DNA of 64,000 bases from Arthrinium phaeospermum (Eukaryota; Ascomycota; Sordariomycetes; Amphisphaeriales; Apiosporaceae): NCBI GenBank assembly GCA_006503535.1, contig QYRS01000012.1, forward strand, positions 62,001 through 126,000, written 5' to 3'. This document shows positions 34,915 through 47,200 of this stretch, in pieces. The translations under genes were made by a program, and so were the position numbers. The notes beneath the pieces were generated by a model. That model saw only the letters and a program-made list of their open reading frames with translations, made no database searches and was not told the origin of the DNA. How positions within the stretch are numbered: position 1 is the first letter of the stretch; every line of letters begins with the position of its first letter.

Positions 34915-36281
34915 GCATGCTGAAATGCGAGGCCATAATAGTTCCAATGATGTATACTGCAGTACCTCGGCATTCTCGTAGAATAAACGGAACCCACGCT
35001 CGACGCTTGCCTGGAGTCCCGCCAAGTCATTCTTCACGACTGGTCCAGCCATACTATTCTTCTTCCTCCTTATCCCCTGATAATCCTCTGGGTGGGAGGG
35101 AAATAGCTCTGGGAAGTGTAATAGAAATACGACCTGTACGTCTGATTTCGGGATCTACAGCATAGCAATGTGGTACATGACTTTTACACACGGCGGCTAG
35201 TTAGGGTGGCTCATTATTGTTTGTTCTTCGGATGACCCATCTATAAATAGGCAGAATAGTACGATACCATTATATAATATGTACGAAGCGACAAAACACT
35301 GTTGTGCTCTGCCGACGAGCTAGCTCCTGTCAAGATAAAGGCATTTCTGAGGGTGTTAGGGAATATCAAGTACAGAAAGTTCAAGTTTGTGCAATGACGA
35401 CGTGTCCAAGAACTCAACGCCCCTAAAGCCCAAGTCATTCATTCCATGGTATCGGTAGGTTCGTGATGGAAGAATTCAACATCAATCGATGGCATGTTGA
35501 TTTCAGAGACAGAGAGCATCTTTTAGCACTTAATAAGATGTACATTCGGCACAGATCGGTAGGTAGCTATCATCACACCCACTCACAGGCGATTACGTAG
35601 CCCTTGCAGACCCATGCGGACCAGGCAGGCTCAATTGCATTTCCCTCCGTACAACTTTGTTTTCAATTGCTAACTTCAATTGCTACCCCTCAAAGGACCA
35701 CGGCGCATTGATACATGCATCCATTGCATTGCTTTGTTATTTAGTCTGGGGTTGCCTGCCATTTGGGATGCGTTCACTAATCTGCCTGCCTGTCTGAAAT
35801 CAATCTTGTTTGTTGCCTGGCAAAGGCTGTCCGTCTTGAATGAAGCCCCCAGCCTACAGCCTGACCCGGCGTCTGCTACCGCATTCCTTGCATACCATTG
35901 ATATAAGCTCCTCAGGCCATCATCGCCCCACCTTCAGCTGGTTTACCGTCTAACAGCTTTCAGAGAAGCTCCGCCGTACCTGCATCTCCGAACAGCCTAC
36001 TTGGGCTAGGTAGCCATCACCACCACTGACCAGCTCCAACTTGGACTATCTACATACATGCATACCGTACATGTAAATACAGGATCGTCCTCCGTGAGCA
36101 ACGCTTCGAGAACAAGGCCCCTTCACACTGTCCGATCCTTGAGGTCAATCTTCCGACAATTAGGGATCCGGAACGAATAAAAAAGTAAAAAAATAAAAAA
36201 AACCTAAGCTTTTAGGTATCATTGCCGACCGCTGGTTCTACACACACACACACACACACGCACGCACGCACACACGCGAAC
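34915..36281. other. Intergenic between HEM4 and OXR1
   Basis: About 1.37 kb with no convincing gene. It carries the HEM4 3' end, an AT-rich part at 35160-35330, and a (CA)n-type repeat just before the OXR1 start. An A-rich block (AAAAAAGTAAAAAAATAAAAAA-like) lies near 36178-36203. Confidence 0.55.
36241..36276. repeat. (CA)n/(GCAC)n microsatellite in OXR1 leader
   Basis: CA dinucleotides pass into a CACG-type repeat, ending 6 nt before the OXR1 ATG. It is probably transcribed as part of the leader. Confidence 0.85.
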
Positions 36282-37452
36282 ATGAGCCGCCCACAAGCAA
36301 GACCGGCCCCGCTCCCCGAAGACAGTCTGATCGACCTCTCGCCGCCCACGTCCGGCATCACGACGCCCACCTCCCCGTCCGCCGCCTCCAGTACATATGG
36401 GCTCAGCGGCGCCATATCCGGCCTATGGCGTCGCATTTCCTCGGCCGACCCCCATGCTTTTCAGCGGCCCCAACACGCGGCCACGTTCCCGCAAACGGCG
36501 CAGCACGGCGGCGGTGACGGCATCCACGACCCCTTCACCCCGATGCGGTCGCCGCGGCGCCAGCCGTCGCCTAGAGGGCTGCCGAGCCTCGAGCCGCTCA
36601 ACTTAACGGGCTATGCCGCCGACACCCCGCCGGATGAGCGGTTGCTGACCCGCGGCATCGCTGAGGAGATTCGCACATTCCTGCCGGAGCGGCTCAAGAT
36701 TGGTGAGGACTGGAGCCTCGTGTATAGTTTGTACCAGCACGGGAGTTCCTTGTCAACGCTATATAAGCTGTGCGACGACTATCGTGGGAGGAGAGTAGGC
36801 TTCGTACTTGTGGTTCGCGACGGGAGTGAAGGGGTAAGTCACGATCCACACGCACATGGGGCATCATAAAAAACAGGAGTAGCACTCCTCCGTGGAGAGG
36901 AAACGGACAACGATCAATGGCTGACCTCGATAATTGTGACAGACTTTCGGCGCATACCTCACCGAAGCACCCCATCCCGCATCCTCCTATTTCGGCACCG
37001 GCGAGTGCTTCCTCTGGCGAGCCTCGGTACATGTTCCGCTCCCGCCTCCGCCCTCCGCCGACACCACAGACCTCCTCGGCACACGATCCACCACCATCGC
37101 CGACGCATCCATAGAGGATATTGCGAACGGACATCATCTTGCGCCCGGTGCTACCGACCCGGCCACCAACAAGCTGCCCCCGCCCACTCTGTCAGCCGCG
37201 GCACAACAGCAGCACTCAATCCGGTTCCAGAACTTCGCCTACACGGGCGCCAACGACTACTGCATGTTCTGTGAGACCAAGTTCCTGTCCGTGGGCGGCG
37301 GCCAGGGCGCCAACTTCGGGCTCTGGCTCGACGACGGCTTCAGCCGCGGCCAGAGCGGGCCTTGCGACACCTTTGGCAACACACCCCTGAGCGACGAGGG
37401 CATCAAGTTCGACATTCTTGGCGTCGAGCTCTGGGTTGTGGGAAGTGGCTGA
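36282..37452 (+). CDS. OXR1: TLDc-domain oxidation resistance protein OXR1
   Basis: Exons 36282-36833 and 36943-37452 give 353 aa. The first 130 residues are Pro/Ser-rich and poorly conserved. The TLDc domain follows: LPERLKIGEDWSLVYSLYQHG, TLYKLCDDY, FVLVVRD, then FGAYLTEAPHP and FGTGECFLWRA, and at the end YCMFCETKFLSVGGG, ANFGLWLDD and CDTFGNTPLS. Oxr1 proteins protect against oxidative damage; in yeast Oxr1 also promotes V-ATPase disassembly. A Pro/Ala-rich insert of about 60 residues inside the domain is usual in filamentous fungi. The 109-nt intron (GTAAGT, GGCTGACC, GTGACAG) is phase 0 and restores the central TLDc strand. Confidence 0.9.
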
Positions 37453-38221
37453 GTGTTCCCTACTTTCGGTTCATGGGGCGGAACTCTTTTCTCCCGCCAG
37501 AAGAAGAAGAAAAAGAAAAATAACAAGAAGACATAGTGCAGACGCCCAGGAGGGGGAACCAGCAAACGGTAGGTAGAAAGTAAAGTGGCCTGGAAACACG
37601 AGCTGGCTACCAAAACACGGTACTTACCTCGTACCTGGGATAAGACCAGGAGGTCACTGGGATAGCCCAAAGGCTATTTCTCTTGAAGGAGAAAGATCTA
37701 AGAGTAGGGGGTGGGGAAGCAGGCCTATAAAGCCGCATTCCATGTGGGAGAACGAGATCAAAGCATTTTGTAATGAGTAACGATATGATACCACAAGGCT
37801 TGATAGCGAGCAATGAACAGAACGACAAAAGACCTAGTTCGAGTCCTATATAGATAGATGAGATTATCAACCCGTGCGAAGGTTGCAAGTACAGCGGGAT
37901 TTAATGGGAAGGAAACAAATAAGCTATAATTAAAGGAAGCAAGCACACAAAATTGTTTTCCTGACTGAGCTCCCTGATCCCTTGGGTTCAATGGCATGTC
38001 AAGTTCAGGTCGCATGAAATGTACAGGGCCTATGCTTGAATGATCTTGATAGCTCTGTGTAAACACCGACGCTACTTGCGTATTGGTAATAACCCCCATT
38101 CGTGCTCCCGCATCTGGCTCTCATCTTACCTGATCAGACCTGTGCCCTTCCTCTCTTTTCTGGCATTTTGCTATATACAACCGAGCATCCAACATATCAG
38201 TAAGTAATCTGTCATCTAATC
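37453..38221. other. Convergent 3' flanks of OXR1 and SCOT
   Basis: A 769-bp tail-to-tail space with no gene I can support. A 137-codon minus-strand frame at 37257-37670 overlaps the OXR1 end and has a low-complexity character. Confidence 0.55.
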
Positions 38222-39967
38222 TTACAACATAGGCTTCAAGTCATCGGCAACTGTGAAGGGGGCTTCCGTCTTGGCCTTGATCTCCTCCACCGTCACGCCG
38301 TCCGCGATTTCGACCAGAGTCAGGCCGTGAGCGAAGTCAACATCGAAGACACCCTGTCAAAACGGTTAGTCGTTTTGAACAAAGACCGGCTGACACTGTC
38401 CAATTGGGATGCTATTGGGGGGGGGGGGGGGGGGGGGGGGGGAAGAAACTTACTAGCTCGGTGATGATGCGCGATACGCAGGCGCGACCAGTCAGGGGGA
38501 AGGCGCACTGCTTGACGATCTTGGGCGTGCCCTTCTTGTCCGTGTGCTCCATGGTGACAACGACCTTGGTGGCGCTGGGGTTGGAGACGAGGTCCATGGC
38601 GCCGCCGAAGCCCTTGACCTTGCCGGGCAACATCCAGTTGGCGAGGTCGCCGGTGCCGCTGACCTGCATCGCACCGAGGATGGTGAGGTTGATACGGCCG
38701 CTGCGAATCATGCCGAAGCTCTCCTCGGAGCCGAAGACGGCGGCGCCCGGCTTGAGAGTCACCGTCTCCTTGCCGGCGTTGATGAGGTCGGCGTCCTCGA
38801 GGCCCTTTTGGGGGTAAGGGCCCAGGCCCAAGATGCCGTTTTCAGATTGCAGTTGGACCTCGACCTCGGGACCCACGAAGCTGGGCGCCAGCATGGGCAT
38901 GCCGATGCCCAGGTTTGCGTACATGCCGTTCTTGAACTCCTTGGCGGCACGGCGCACGATGCGCTCGCGCTTGGCCGCCGTATCGCCGGAGCCAAGCGCC
39001 TTCTTAGCGTCCGGGTCGCTCTCGTCCTTGGCCCAGGTGTACTTCTCGATGTTCTTCTCGGTCGTGCTCTGGATGACGCGCTTGACGTAGATGCCGGGTA
39101 GGTGCACGGCCTCGGGCGGGATCTCGCCAGGCTCGACAATGTGCTCGGCCTCGACGATGGTCATCTTGGCGTTGCGGCCCATGGCGCCGTTGAAGTTGTT
39201 GGCGGCGAGGCGGAACTGCGCGTTGCCCAGCTTGTCGGCCTTGTAGGCCTTGACGAAGGCGTAGTCGCCCGCGATGCTCTCCTCGAGCAGGTAGGACTTG
39301 CCGTTGAAGACCTGACGTCCTTGGGGTACGAATACTGGTCCGGGGTGCCGTCGGACTTGTTTTTCAGGGGCAGGTCGCCCGTCTGGACGACGGTGCCGAA
39401 AGCGGCGGGCGTGTAGAAGGCAGGGATGCCCTTGCCACCGGCCGCGCAGCGCTCCGCCAGCGTGCCCTGCGGTGTGAGCTCGAGCTCGACCTGGCCCGTC
39501 AGGTACATGGTCTCGAAGGTCTTGTTCTCGCCGATGTAGCTTGCCACCATCTTGCTGATCTGCTTCGACTTCAGCAGCTGGCCCAGCCCCGACGTGTCGG
39601 TGCCGGCGTTGTTCGAGACCGCTGTCAGACCCGTGATCTCGGGCTTGGCGAGCACCTCGTTGATCAGCGTGTCGGGCACGCCACACAGGCCGAACCCGCC
39701 GCAAAGCAGCGTCGCGTTGGACTTCATGTCCTTCAGGGCCTCGGTGGCCGACGGGTAGACCTTGTTGATCTCGGCTCGGCGGGCGGAGGCCGAGAAGGCT
39801 TTGGCGAGGACGAGGGCATGCTGCGACGGAGGGGAATGTCAATTGACACTCAAGCAATGGATATACTACTCCTCTCGGAATTCAACGCGTCTTTTGTGAT
39901 TACATACGTTAGAGCCGTACTTGGAATACGCTCGTAGCGTTCTCATGCACAGCGCTGCTGAGGGCAT
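38222..39967 (-). CDS. Succinyl-CoA:3-oxoacid CoA-transferase, frameshifted
   Basis: Exons (minus strand) 39908-39967, 38454-39820 and 38222-38353. If one missing base is allowed the product would be 519 aa, normal for SCOT. The mitochondrial enzyme moves CoA between succinyl-CoA and acetoacetate. The first exon codes a basic, Arg/Ser/Ala-type presequence ([16 protein letters not shown]). Part A has [14 protein letters not shown]; part B has NLGIGMP and the active-site segment SENGILG (Glu about 347). The frame breaks at 39311-39313: upstream blocks read to YPKDV in one frame, and downstream conserved sequence resumes with [10 protein letters not shown] in another, with one nucleotide missing. 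The second exon is 1367 nt, not a multiple of three although both flanking junctions are phase 0. Intron 2 (100 nt) holds a 26-base G/C run. An assembly error is more likely than a pseudogene because all the rest is intact. Confidence 0.88.
38417..38442. repeat. G26 mononucleotide run in SCOT intron
   Basis: Twenty-six consecutive G on the plus strand (C in the transcript), starting a few bases downstream of the GTAAGT donor of SCOT intron 2. The true length is likely uncertain. Confidence 0.9.
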
Positions 39968-40999
39968 TCTGGCGGCTCACTACGGCTATGTGCGGCGGCT
40001 ATGTGGGTGTCAGGCAGATAAATGGCAGGTGAGTGACGTCGCGCTACTGCGGTGGTATAACCATATATCGATAGCTCGAACAGAGACTGGAAGAAGTATA
40101 CATAGACTGAGAAGATATGGGCCGAATTCCTTTCAATCACGAGCGCAATGAGAGAAGATATGCCGGGGGAAAAGCTGCAACCGGAAACATTGGATTGCAA
40201 CGCCAGCAGCGTGTAAATATTGAGCCCTTGGCCCCTCCCCAGGAAAATGGTCGGGATTCCATGCCGCCTGCCAATGCACTCCGCGCTCGGGAGCATCAGC
40301 GCGAAGCTATCCGCTTGGAATGGGGACCCGGAAAGACTGTTCGGCATTGAGAATGGCAGGGTAAAGGATGACCCTCAGCTACCCGACCTTGGCCCCTTGT
40401 CCAGAGCTGATGGAAGCTTTCCGAGGCTAATTCCGAAACTCTCCCCCTCGTACCTTTTCTTGCCGACGGAAAGTGGGTGGTGGTACACTTCCAAACTTCG
40501 TAGCTCAGCTTGGGAGATTGTATCTCAGCTATTGGATGCAGGCTGGCATCGCGAGCAAGAAGTAATCAAGAATGATCGATGACTGCCTGCGTCGGTACAT
40601 ACATGTGGCCTCACCTGAGCTTGATGGACAATGAAGCTGACTATGTAACTCCCTGGCGGCTTGACTTTGGCGGGTGACTGTTTAACCGTGAATCCATCTC
40701 CAACCACCCACCTCGTCCCCCAACCCCACACTTTGTAGCTCGCTAAAAGCTACCTAATGTACATAGGTACCTACCTAAGGTACGGTAACTATGGCGCGAG
40801 AGCCACATAGGCGGGGTGATGTTCTCGAGTTAAGCCACACAAACAAGCTCATTAGGAGCCAACTTTTTTCAAAACGATAAGCGATAAGATAATCCCCGTA
40901 CTCAAAAAAGTTCAAGCGACGAAGACGGTCTCGCAGATGCGCGCCGAAAAGAGCTAACGATATTGCTGCCGGTGAAGCATTCTTCAACACACCAACATT
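39968..40999. promoter_or_regulatory. Divergent region, SCOT / UTP22
   Basis: About 1.03 kb between two divergent genes, so it holds both promoters. It has a cluster of TACCTA/TAGGTA motifs at 40750-40783. No gene is seen; the frames of 120-134 codons here lack protein features. Confidence 0.5.
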
Positions 41000-43900
41000 A
41001 TGGAGAACAGTTCATCAAAGCGGCGCAAGCTGGGCAATAGACCTTTTGTACCAGTTGGGACGTCCAGCACGCCTGCAGCCAGTGCTTTTGCAGATGCGAC
41101 CGAGGAACTGCTCCTCGATGTCCAGCAGGATTATGCGAGGCCCTTCGAAGGCGTCGATGACATCCTCCGCCAGTTCAAGAGTACAATCGAATCGCTCGAG
41201 CCCCAGGATCCTTCTCTGGTACGTTTCGTAGCCCTTCACGCCAGCATTGGCATTCGCTAACCCGCCTCAGATCTCTGATGCCACCGCGAAGTTCGAAAAG
41301 GCGCACGGCATACGAGTTCCGTACCCCAACCCACGACCGGCTAAAGACTCCCCATACAAACTGGCATTTGCGAAGCCAGCTCAGGTCAACGTTGTAGGAA
41401 GCTATGTTACCAAAACCATGATCAGGACACAGGCTTCTCACGCCATCGATATGATTGTAGTCATGCCTGCCGACTTGTTCCAGGACAAGGACTTCCGAGA
41501 TCTCCGGTACTTTTACAAGCGGTCTTTCTACCTAGCATGGATATGTGCCGGTCTCAAGAAGCAGTTCAAGGAGTCTATGGAATTCAACTTCCAGTTCCTT
41601 CATGGGAACGAGTTACTACCAGTCCTGGTAGCCCAGCCAACAAAAGCCAGCCGAAAGTTTGCGATTCGCGTCATACCGTGTGCGCCCGAGAACCTCTTCC
41701 CGACATCGAAGCTGTGGCCAACAAGTAACTCAGTCCGTCGAAATGGCAACGAGTCGAAAGAGGCGCTGGCACCTACCCCTTTCTACAACGCAACACTAAA
41801 AGCCGAAAGTCTGTATCAGTCGTACCTGCGGTTATTGACTAGCGCTGGCAAGACCTGTCCGGCGTTCAAGGACGCCTGCATCCTGGGTAGGGTCTGGCTA
41901 CAGCAGCGAGGCTTTGGCTCCGATATATCTCAAGGTGGCTTTGGGTCGTTCGAATTCTCGGTCCTTGTTGCCCTTCTCCTATCTGGCGGGGGCCGGAAAG
42001 GAGAACCGCTTCTGGTCAAATCTCTAGGCAGCTCACAGATGATCAAGGGAGTCATTCAATACCTTGCCAACACCAATTTTCAAAAGAAGTCATCGGTCTT
42101 TGGCACGCATCCCTCTGAACCAGACGCGATGCGGCAGGATGGACCGGTGCTGTACGATGCGGCGAGGAACCTAAATCTTCTCTGGAAAATGACACCATGG
42201 TCGGCAAATTTGCTGCAGCAGTCTGCTAAATGGTCTCTTGCTGGTTTGAAGGATAATTCTTTGGATCAGTTCGACCCCCTATTCATCATCAAAGTCCACG
42301 ACAAGGCGCAGATATATGATTTACAGGCCAATATGGATTTACCGCCAGCCACTCAGAAATTCAAGTCTCAAGACTGCCGCGGCCGCACGTGGAATTTCAG
42401 CGAGGAATTATACCAGGTCTTAAAGAAGGCTTTGGGCGAAAGGGCGTCCACAATCAGCCTCTATATGCCCCCAGCGGACAGTTGGGCCGTAACTGAAAAC
42501 CCAACAGTGGCCCTGTCAGGAAAGGTAGCAGTTGGCGTTATCTACGAGCCAACAAGCGCTTTTAGACGAATGGACCTGGGGCCAGAGGCCGAACAGAAAA
42601 AGGAGGCCGCCAAGTACCAGGAGTTCTGGGGCGAGAAATCGGAACTCCGTCGTTTCCAGGATGGCAGCATCCGGGAGTGCATCGAATGGGCCAAAGAGTC
42701 GTCTGCGAATATCCCCAAGCAAATCATTCGATATGTTACTCGGTTGCATTTTGGGTTGGATGACCAGAGTGTCTCGCTATACGGAGCCGAAGCCAGCATT
42801 TCACCCTCAGACACACAGTATTTCGACGCGGCGAAGGAGTCATTCCGAACATTGGAACAAGATCTTCGCGAACTGCAAGATTTGCCGCTCCACATCAATC
42901 AGATTGCCGGCATAGGGCCGGAGCTGAGGTATGCCTCTTTGAGGCTACCATCTACAGACAAGCCTGTCCAGCCCATGGAGGTAGTCATATCTTTCGAGGC
43001 GTCTGGGAAATGGACCGATAACCTAGCTGCAAACCAAAGACTCAAGATCGCGTTCCTGCTAAAGATTGGATCTTCGCTCGAAGAATCCAAAGAGGAGATC
43101 AAGACGCATCTGGGACTGGATCAAGCAGCACAAGATATTCACAATCTCGCTTTCCTCGACGTTGTGTATGAGGACGGATTTGCCTTCCGGCTCCGTGTGC
43201 GCAGCGATGCGGAAGAAAAAGACCTTGAAATGCAGACTCGCAATAAGCAGCTGGATCGCCATGTCCAGGCCGAAGCAGCCAGTTCCCTCGCCATCATCAG
43301 ACGACTATACACGAATCTGCCACTGCATACCCAGACTGTCTCGTCTTGGTGTACACGACTACCCCCCTGTCCCCTGCCATCCGGTTCACAAAGCAGTGGT
43401 TTGCCTGCCACAAGCTTGCTTCGCATCTCAACGAAGAGCTCATTGAGTTGCTGGTGCTTCAAGCATTTCTGAAGCCTTTCCCCTGGAGAACCCCCACCAG
43501 TGCGTTTACCGGATTTCTGCGAACGATGCATCTCATCTCGCGGTGGGACTGGTCCGAGGAACCATTGGTCGTTGATCACTCGGACTCTATATCGGCCGAG
43601 GACCGCACTGCAATCTTTGCACGGTTCAAGGAGTGCCGCAAGCTTGATCCTCGCTTCAACCGGACGGTCCTGTTCGTTGCCGATTCTCACGATACTAGTG
43701 GCACTACATACACGCGTGACGGACCATCTCGTGTTGTCACCAATCAGATGGTCAAGCTTGCCAGATCAGTATGCGAGCTTGTGCGCGCAAATGGCGATCT
43801 GAAACTGCTCCTCCAACCCTCGCTCAAGCATTACGACGTTGTCATCACACTGAACCCAAAGGCCGTCAGGTCCATTCTACGCGAGCATGGCGCCTCGAAA

Positions 43901-44230
43901 CAATCACATTTCAAGAACCTGGGTGAGCGGAGCCGCTCGGCGGCGGTATCGCCACTGGCAGAGCCTCCTGTAAACGTGCTTCTGCAACAGCTGCGGGCGC
44001 AGTACTCGACGGCCTTGGTATTCTTCCACGGTGGGCAGGATGACCATATCATCACTGCCCTGTGGAACCCCGAGCTGGACCAGAGGACGCGCAAGGTCGA
44101 GATGCCTGCATCCTTCAAGCCAACAGGGACCGGGGATACCCTGGAGGTTGATAGGGCATCGATTCTGGCGGAGATTGCCAGGATAGGCGGGGATATGATA
44201 GAGAAAATCAAGGTAAAGGGCACATCTTGA
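41000..44230 (+). CDS. UTP22: U3 snoRNP factor UTP22 (NRAP family), frameshifted
   Basis: Exons 41000-41218 and 41271-44230; allowing one missing base the product would be about 1059 aa. Utp22/Nrap is a nucleolar scaffold of the small-subunit processome (UTP-C complex with Rrp7) and has inactive nucleotidyltransferase-type folds. NRAP blocks include HAIDMIVVMP, ACILGRVWLQQRGF, GGFGSFEFSVLVALLL, FWGEKSELRRFQDGSI and VKLARSVCELV. The 52-nt intron (GTACGT, CGCTAACC, CCTCAG) is phase 0. The frame breaks in the six-C run 43362-43367 at about residue 770. The upstream frame reads CTRLPP, and conserved sequence resumes one frame over with LSPAIRFTKQWF; one extra C would join them. Exon 2 is 2960 nt, one short of a multiple of three. 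All other parts are conserved, so a homopolymer assembly error is the simplest explanation. Confidence 0.88.
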
Positions 44231-47200
44231 AGAGGGGGTGTGTGGGTGGCTCAGGAGGGTAAGGGAAGCAAGCCGCGGAGGGGTGCTCGGCTTGTATGGA
44301 TTAATGCGAGATAGATACCCTACTTGTACAAGATGTGAAATATGTATCAAAGGATAGGGGAATCCGATGCTATTGACGATGGCATCATTACTTCGCCCTC
44401 AAAAGTCAACGACATGGTGCTTTCGGCCTTCATGATGTGATCACGCTCTCTTGCCCGCGCTGTTGTGCGATGACCATGCACACTCCTGTTCACGATTTCG
44501 TTCTTAGTAGTAGGAATATCCTTCACATGCTCGAGTATGGTCTGCTCCGTTCCTCCATACTTGTGAACTTTTACTTGCAACTTATCTACAAGTAAGCAAA
44601 ACCAGCTGTATGGGGGGAGGGGGGATGACAAAAAGCAAAAGAAGGCCTCCTCGGTTGGCTCGTCGCCCCTCACAGCCCTCCGATCTGCTCTCGGTGGAAG
44701 GGGAGGTTCCCTGGTTATCCCTGGTTCCCTGCAGTGTGAGGCAAAGCTCTGGGCCATGGGGACGTATTATCTCGATGTTACCCTCCACACTCTTGTCACT
44801 TTTATCGTGGCTCGTTTCTTCCTGTCCATCTGCTGGTCCCGTCTCCCACCACACACAGACAAACACTCAGTTATGTTTCGTACAGATTCCGCCTCTCCCC
44901 GATCATCCGGTCTGGATTCCGTCCTGGAGATCTTGGGTTTAGGGTAACAAACATTCAGATCATCGCCGCGCGCTCGGGGATGGGTTTCAGACCAGGAACC
45001 AAAGTCTAACTTAGGTTGACTCGAACGATTCCCACTCGGAAACTTTGACTAGGTTGCTGAATGTCGTTTTTTTCTTCTTTTTTTTTTTCCGTCCATGGAG
45101 GCTTGGATTCTTGATGCATCGTGGCACTACTCTTTGCTTTTGTTCACTCAGCCTCTTATTGGATTGTTGCAGGTACGGCGAGATTCACCACTCATTGCCT
45201 TGCAGCGGACAGCGGCAGGCCATCGGTCGCCGGGAGACTCGGTACTAGCCCAGCACATACTACTAGTGACGGAGGCAGTGTCACACGTGCGACCACATGC
45301 ATATGCATATATTGCATATGACTGGCCACCCGGGGGCCTTGGCCGACGTGGTAACTCCAGCCCAAGATACATATTGGTAGATGCTGCACTGAAGCTGCAT
45401 CCACATGTGTCGTGTCGTGCCATCAAGATGCAGCAGCTTTCCGAAGAATCACTTTTCTTTTTCCGCATATCCTCCTGTGAAGGGTGCCCATTAATCAATA
45501 AATGAACAGGGGTAAAAGTGTACGCCCTTCTGTACGCCCCTGCAATTGATACCAGGCAGCCGCAGCAAATGCTGCACATATGGATCGGCTGCTCAATGGA
45601 CAAGACGCGGCCAGCGGCATCAAGTCGCCGGAATCGACATCCCCGCAATCATCATGTCGATCAATGGGCCGCGCACCGTGGTGAAGGCAAGTCCGTTGGT
45701 AGTTCTATGTGCTTGGTAGGCCGGTAATTGATGCCGGGCTAAGAAGATAGTGATGCGGTGCTAATCAGTAGTGGCCGGTGGAACACCTGAAACTATGCAA
45801 CGGATGCCCCTCGGGGTTGGGCGTCCTCGGCGCTTTGACCTGAACGGGATTAAGGTTGCGACTGTCGCCTTACACGTTTGTTCTTCTCGACAGGATCATC
45901 CCGGCTTCCATGCACGCTTCAGAAACAGCTTGGGTTTGCGCAACTGTTGCGTGCATGGCGGTTTGCGGTCTTGTTGTTTCCAGTGCGGCGCATACTCGCA
46001 TGCAGCAAGAGATGGCTGGACCGGTGGTGAGTTTTAGCAACCTGTAGCCCACGTGGAATGCCAAATCAGAAACCATGGAACCAGCCAGGTCGGTAGAATT
46101 GCCAAAAACATACCATGGTTGAGATCGACGTCGATCTCGCGAATCTTGCATGTCCTGAATCCAAGATTGGCGTCGTCGCGGGAGAGAAAAAAAAAAAAAG
46201 ACATGGCAAGCTCCCTGGTATTTGAAATAGTCGTCCAGGAAGACTCGGACGACGGCATACCTCAATTACCAGTTCAATTACCCTGCGGATATGGTGCAGG
46301 ACAATATGGGGTGGGGCAATGCGACGGCTTCTTCACTCACCCGATACCCAGGTCTTCAATTCGAGGGCTCCAACACCTCCCTTACTGGCCTTGGTCACGC
46401 CCCCGCGACGAGTTGCCCTACTCTGTTTCCTATGGCGGTTGAATCTGTAGGCGTGCAGGATTCAGCCCAAGAAGGAGAACCTTGAAGTCGATTTAAACAA
46501 TTTGTGGGCTACCTACACACTCCGACACTCCAGTCCAGGCGAAAAGGGCATTGATTGATGAGGAGGGATCTACCTACTATCTGTTTCGTCAACAAACAGC
46601 CAATATCTCTCAAAGATTACTGCATCTGGCAGGTCTCCTCACCCCGGCCTCCGTGTAGCCTCGGTTCGTGTCATCCTGGTAACGTAGAGAAATAGCAACA
46701 GCAGCTTCTGCGTCATCATCGTCCCCGATGGATTTGTCACGACACGGGGCACCCAAAAATCCAGCCTCTCTATTATGGTGTTTCTCGTTGATCGAATGCT
46801 ATTAAGGCAAGCATGAGTCGCTGGTGCATGTCAACAGGGACACAGACCTCTTACGGTGGGTGGGATTAGTGTTGATCCCTAACCCTATGATGCACATATG
46901 TAGCCTTGCAGGGACTGGTCCCTTGAACGAGATAGGTTGGTACTGTACAGTAATGGCAGGGGACTGATAGTCGCACTTGCGGGATCGAATTTAGCACAAA
47001 GTTTGTTGATATTGTTGATCTTCCAAGTCATCCCGGGATTGGCACCGGCGGCCGCGGTTCTGTTCCGATACTTGTGCGTTGGTTACTTGGATCCCGGGAC
47101 CCCGAACCATCGGTGAACAGTCGTTCTCGATGCCCTACTTACTACCTACTCGTACGTCCCTCGACATGCAATCTGCAGAGCAGCATGTCCAGGAGGGGGG

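Noticed and set aside
38412..39857. A single 481-residue SCOT frame as printed
   Set aside because: Its first about 180 residues are in the wrong frame for SCOT. The genuine N-terminal part lies in the 39161-39727 frame, preceded by a separate presequence exon.
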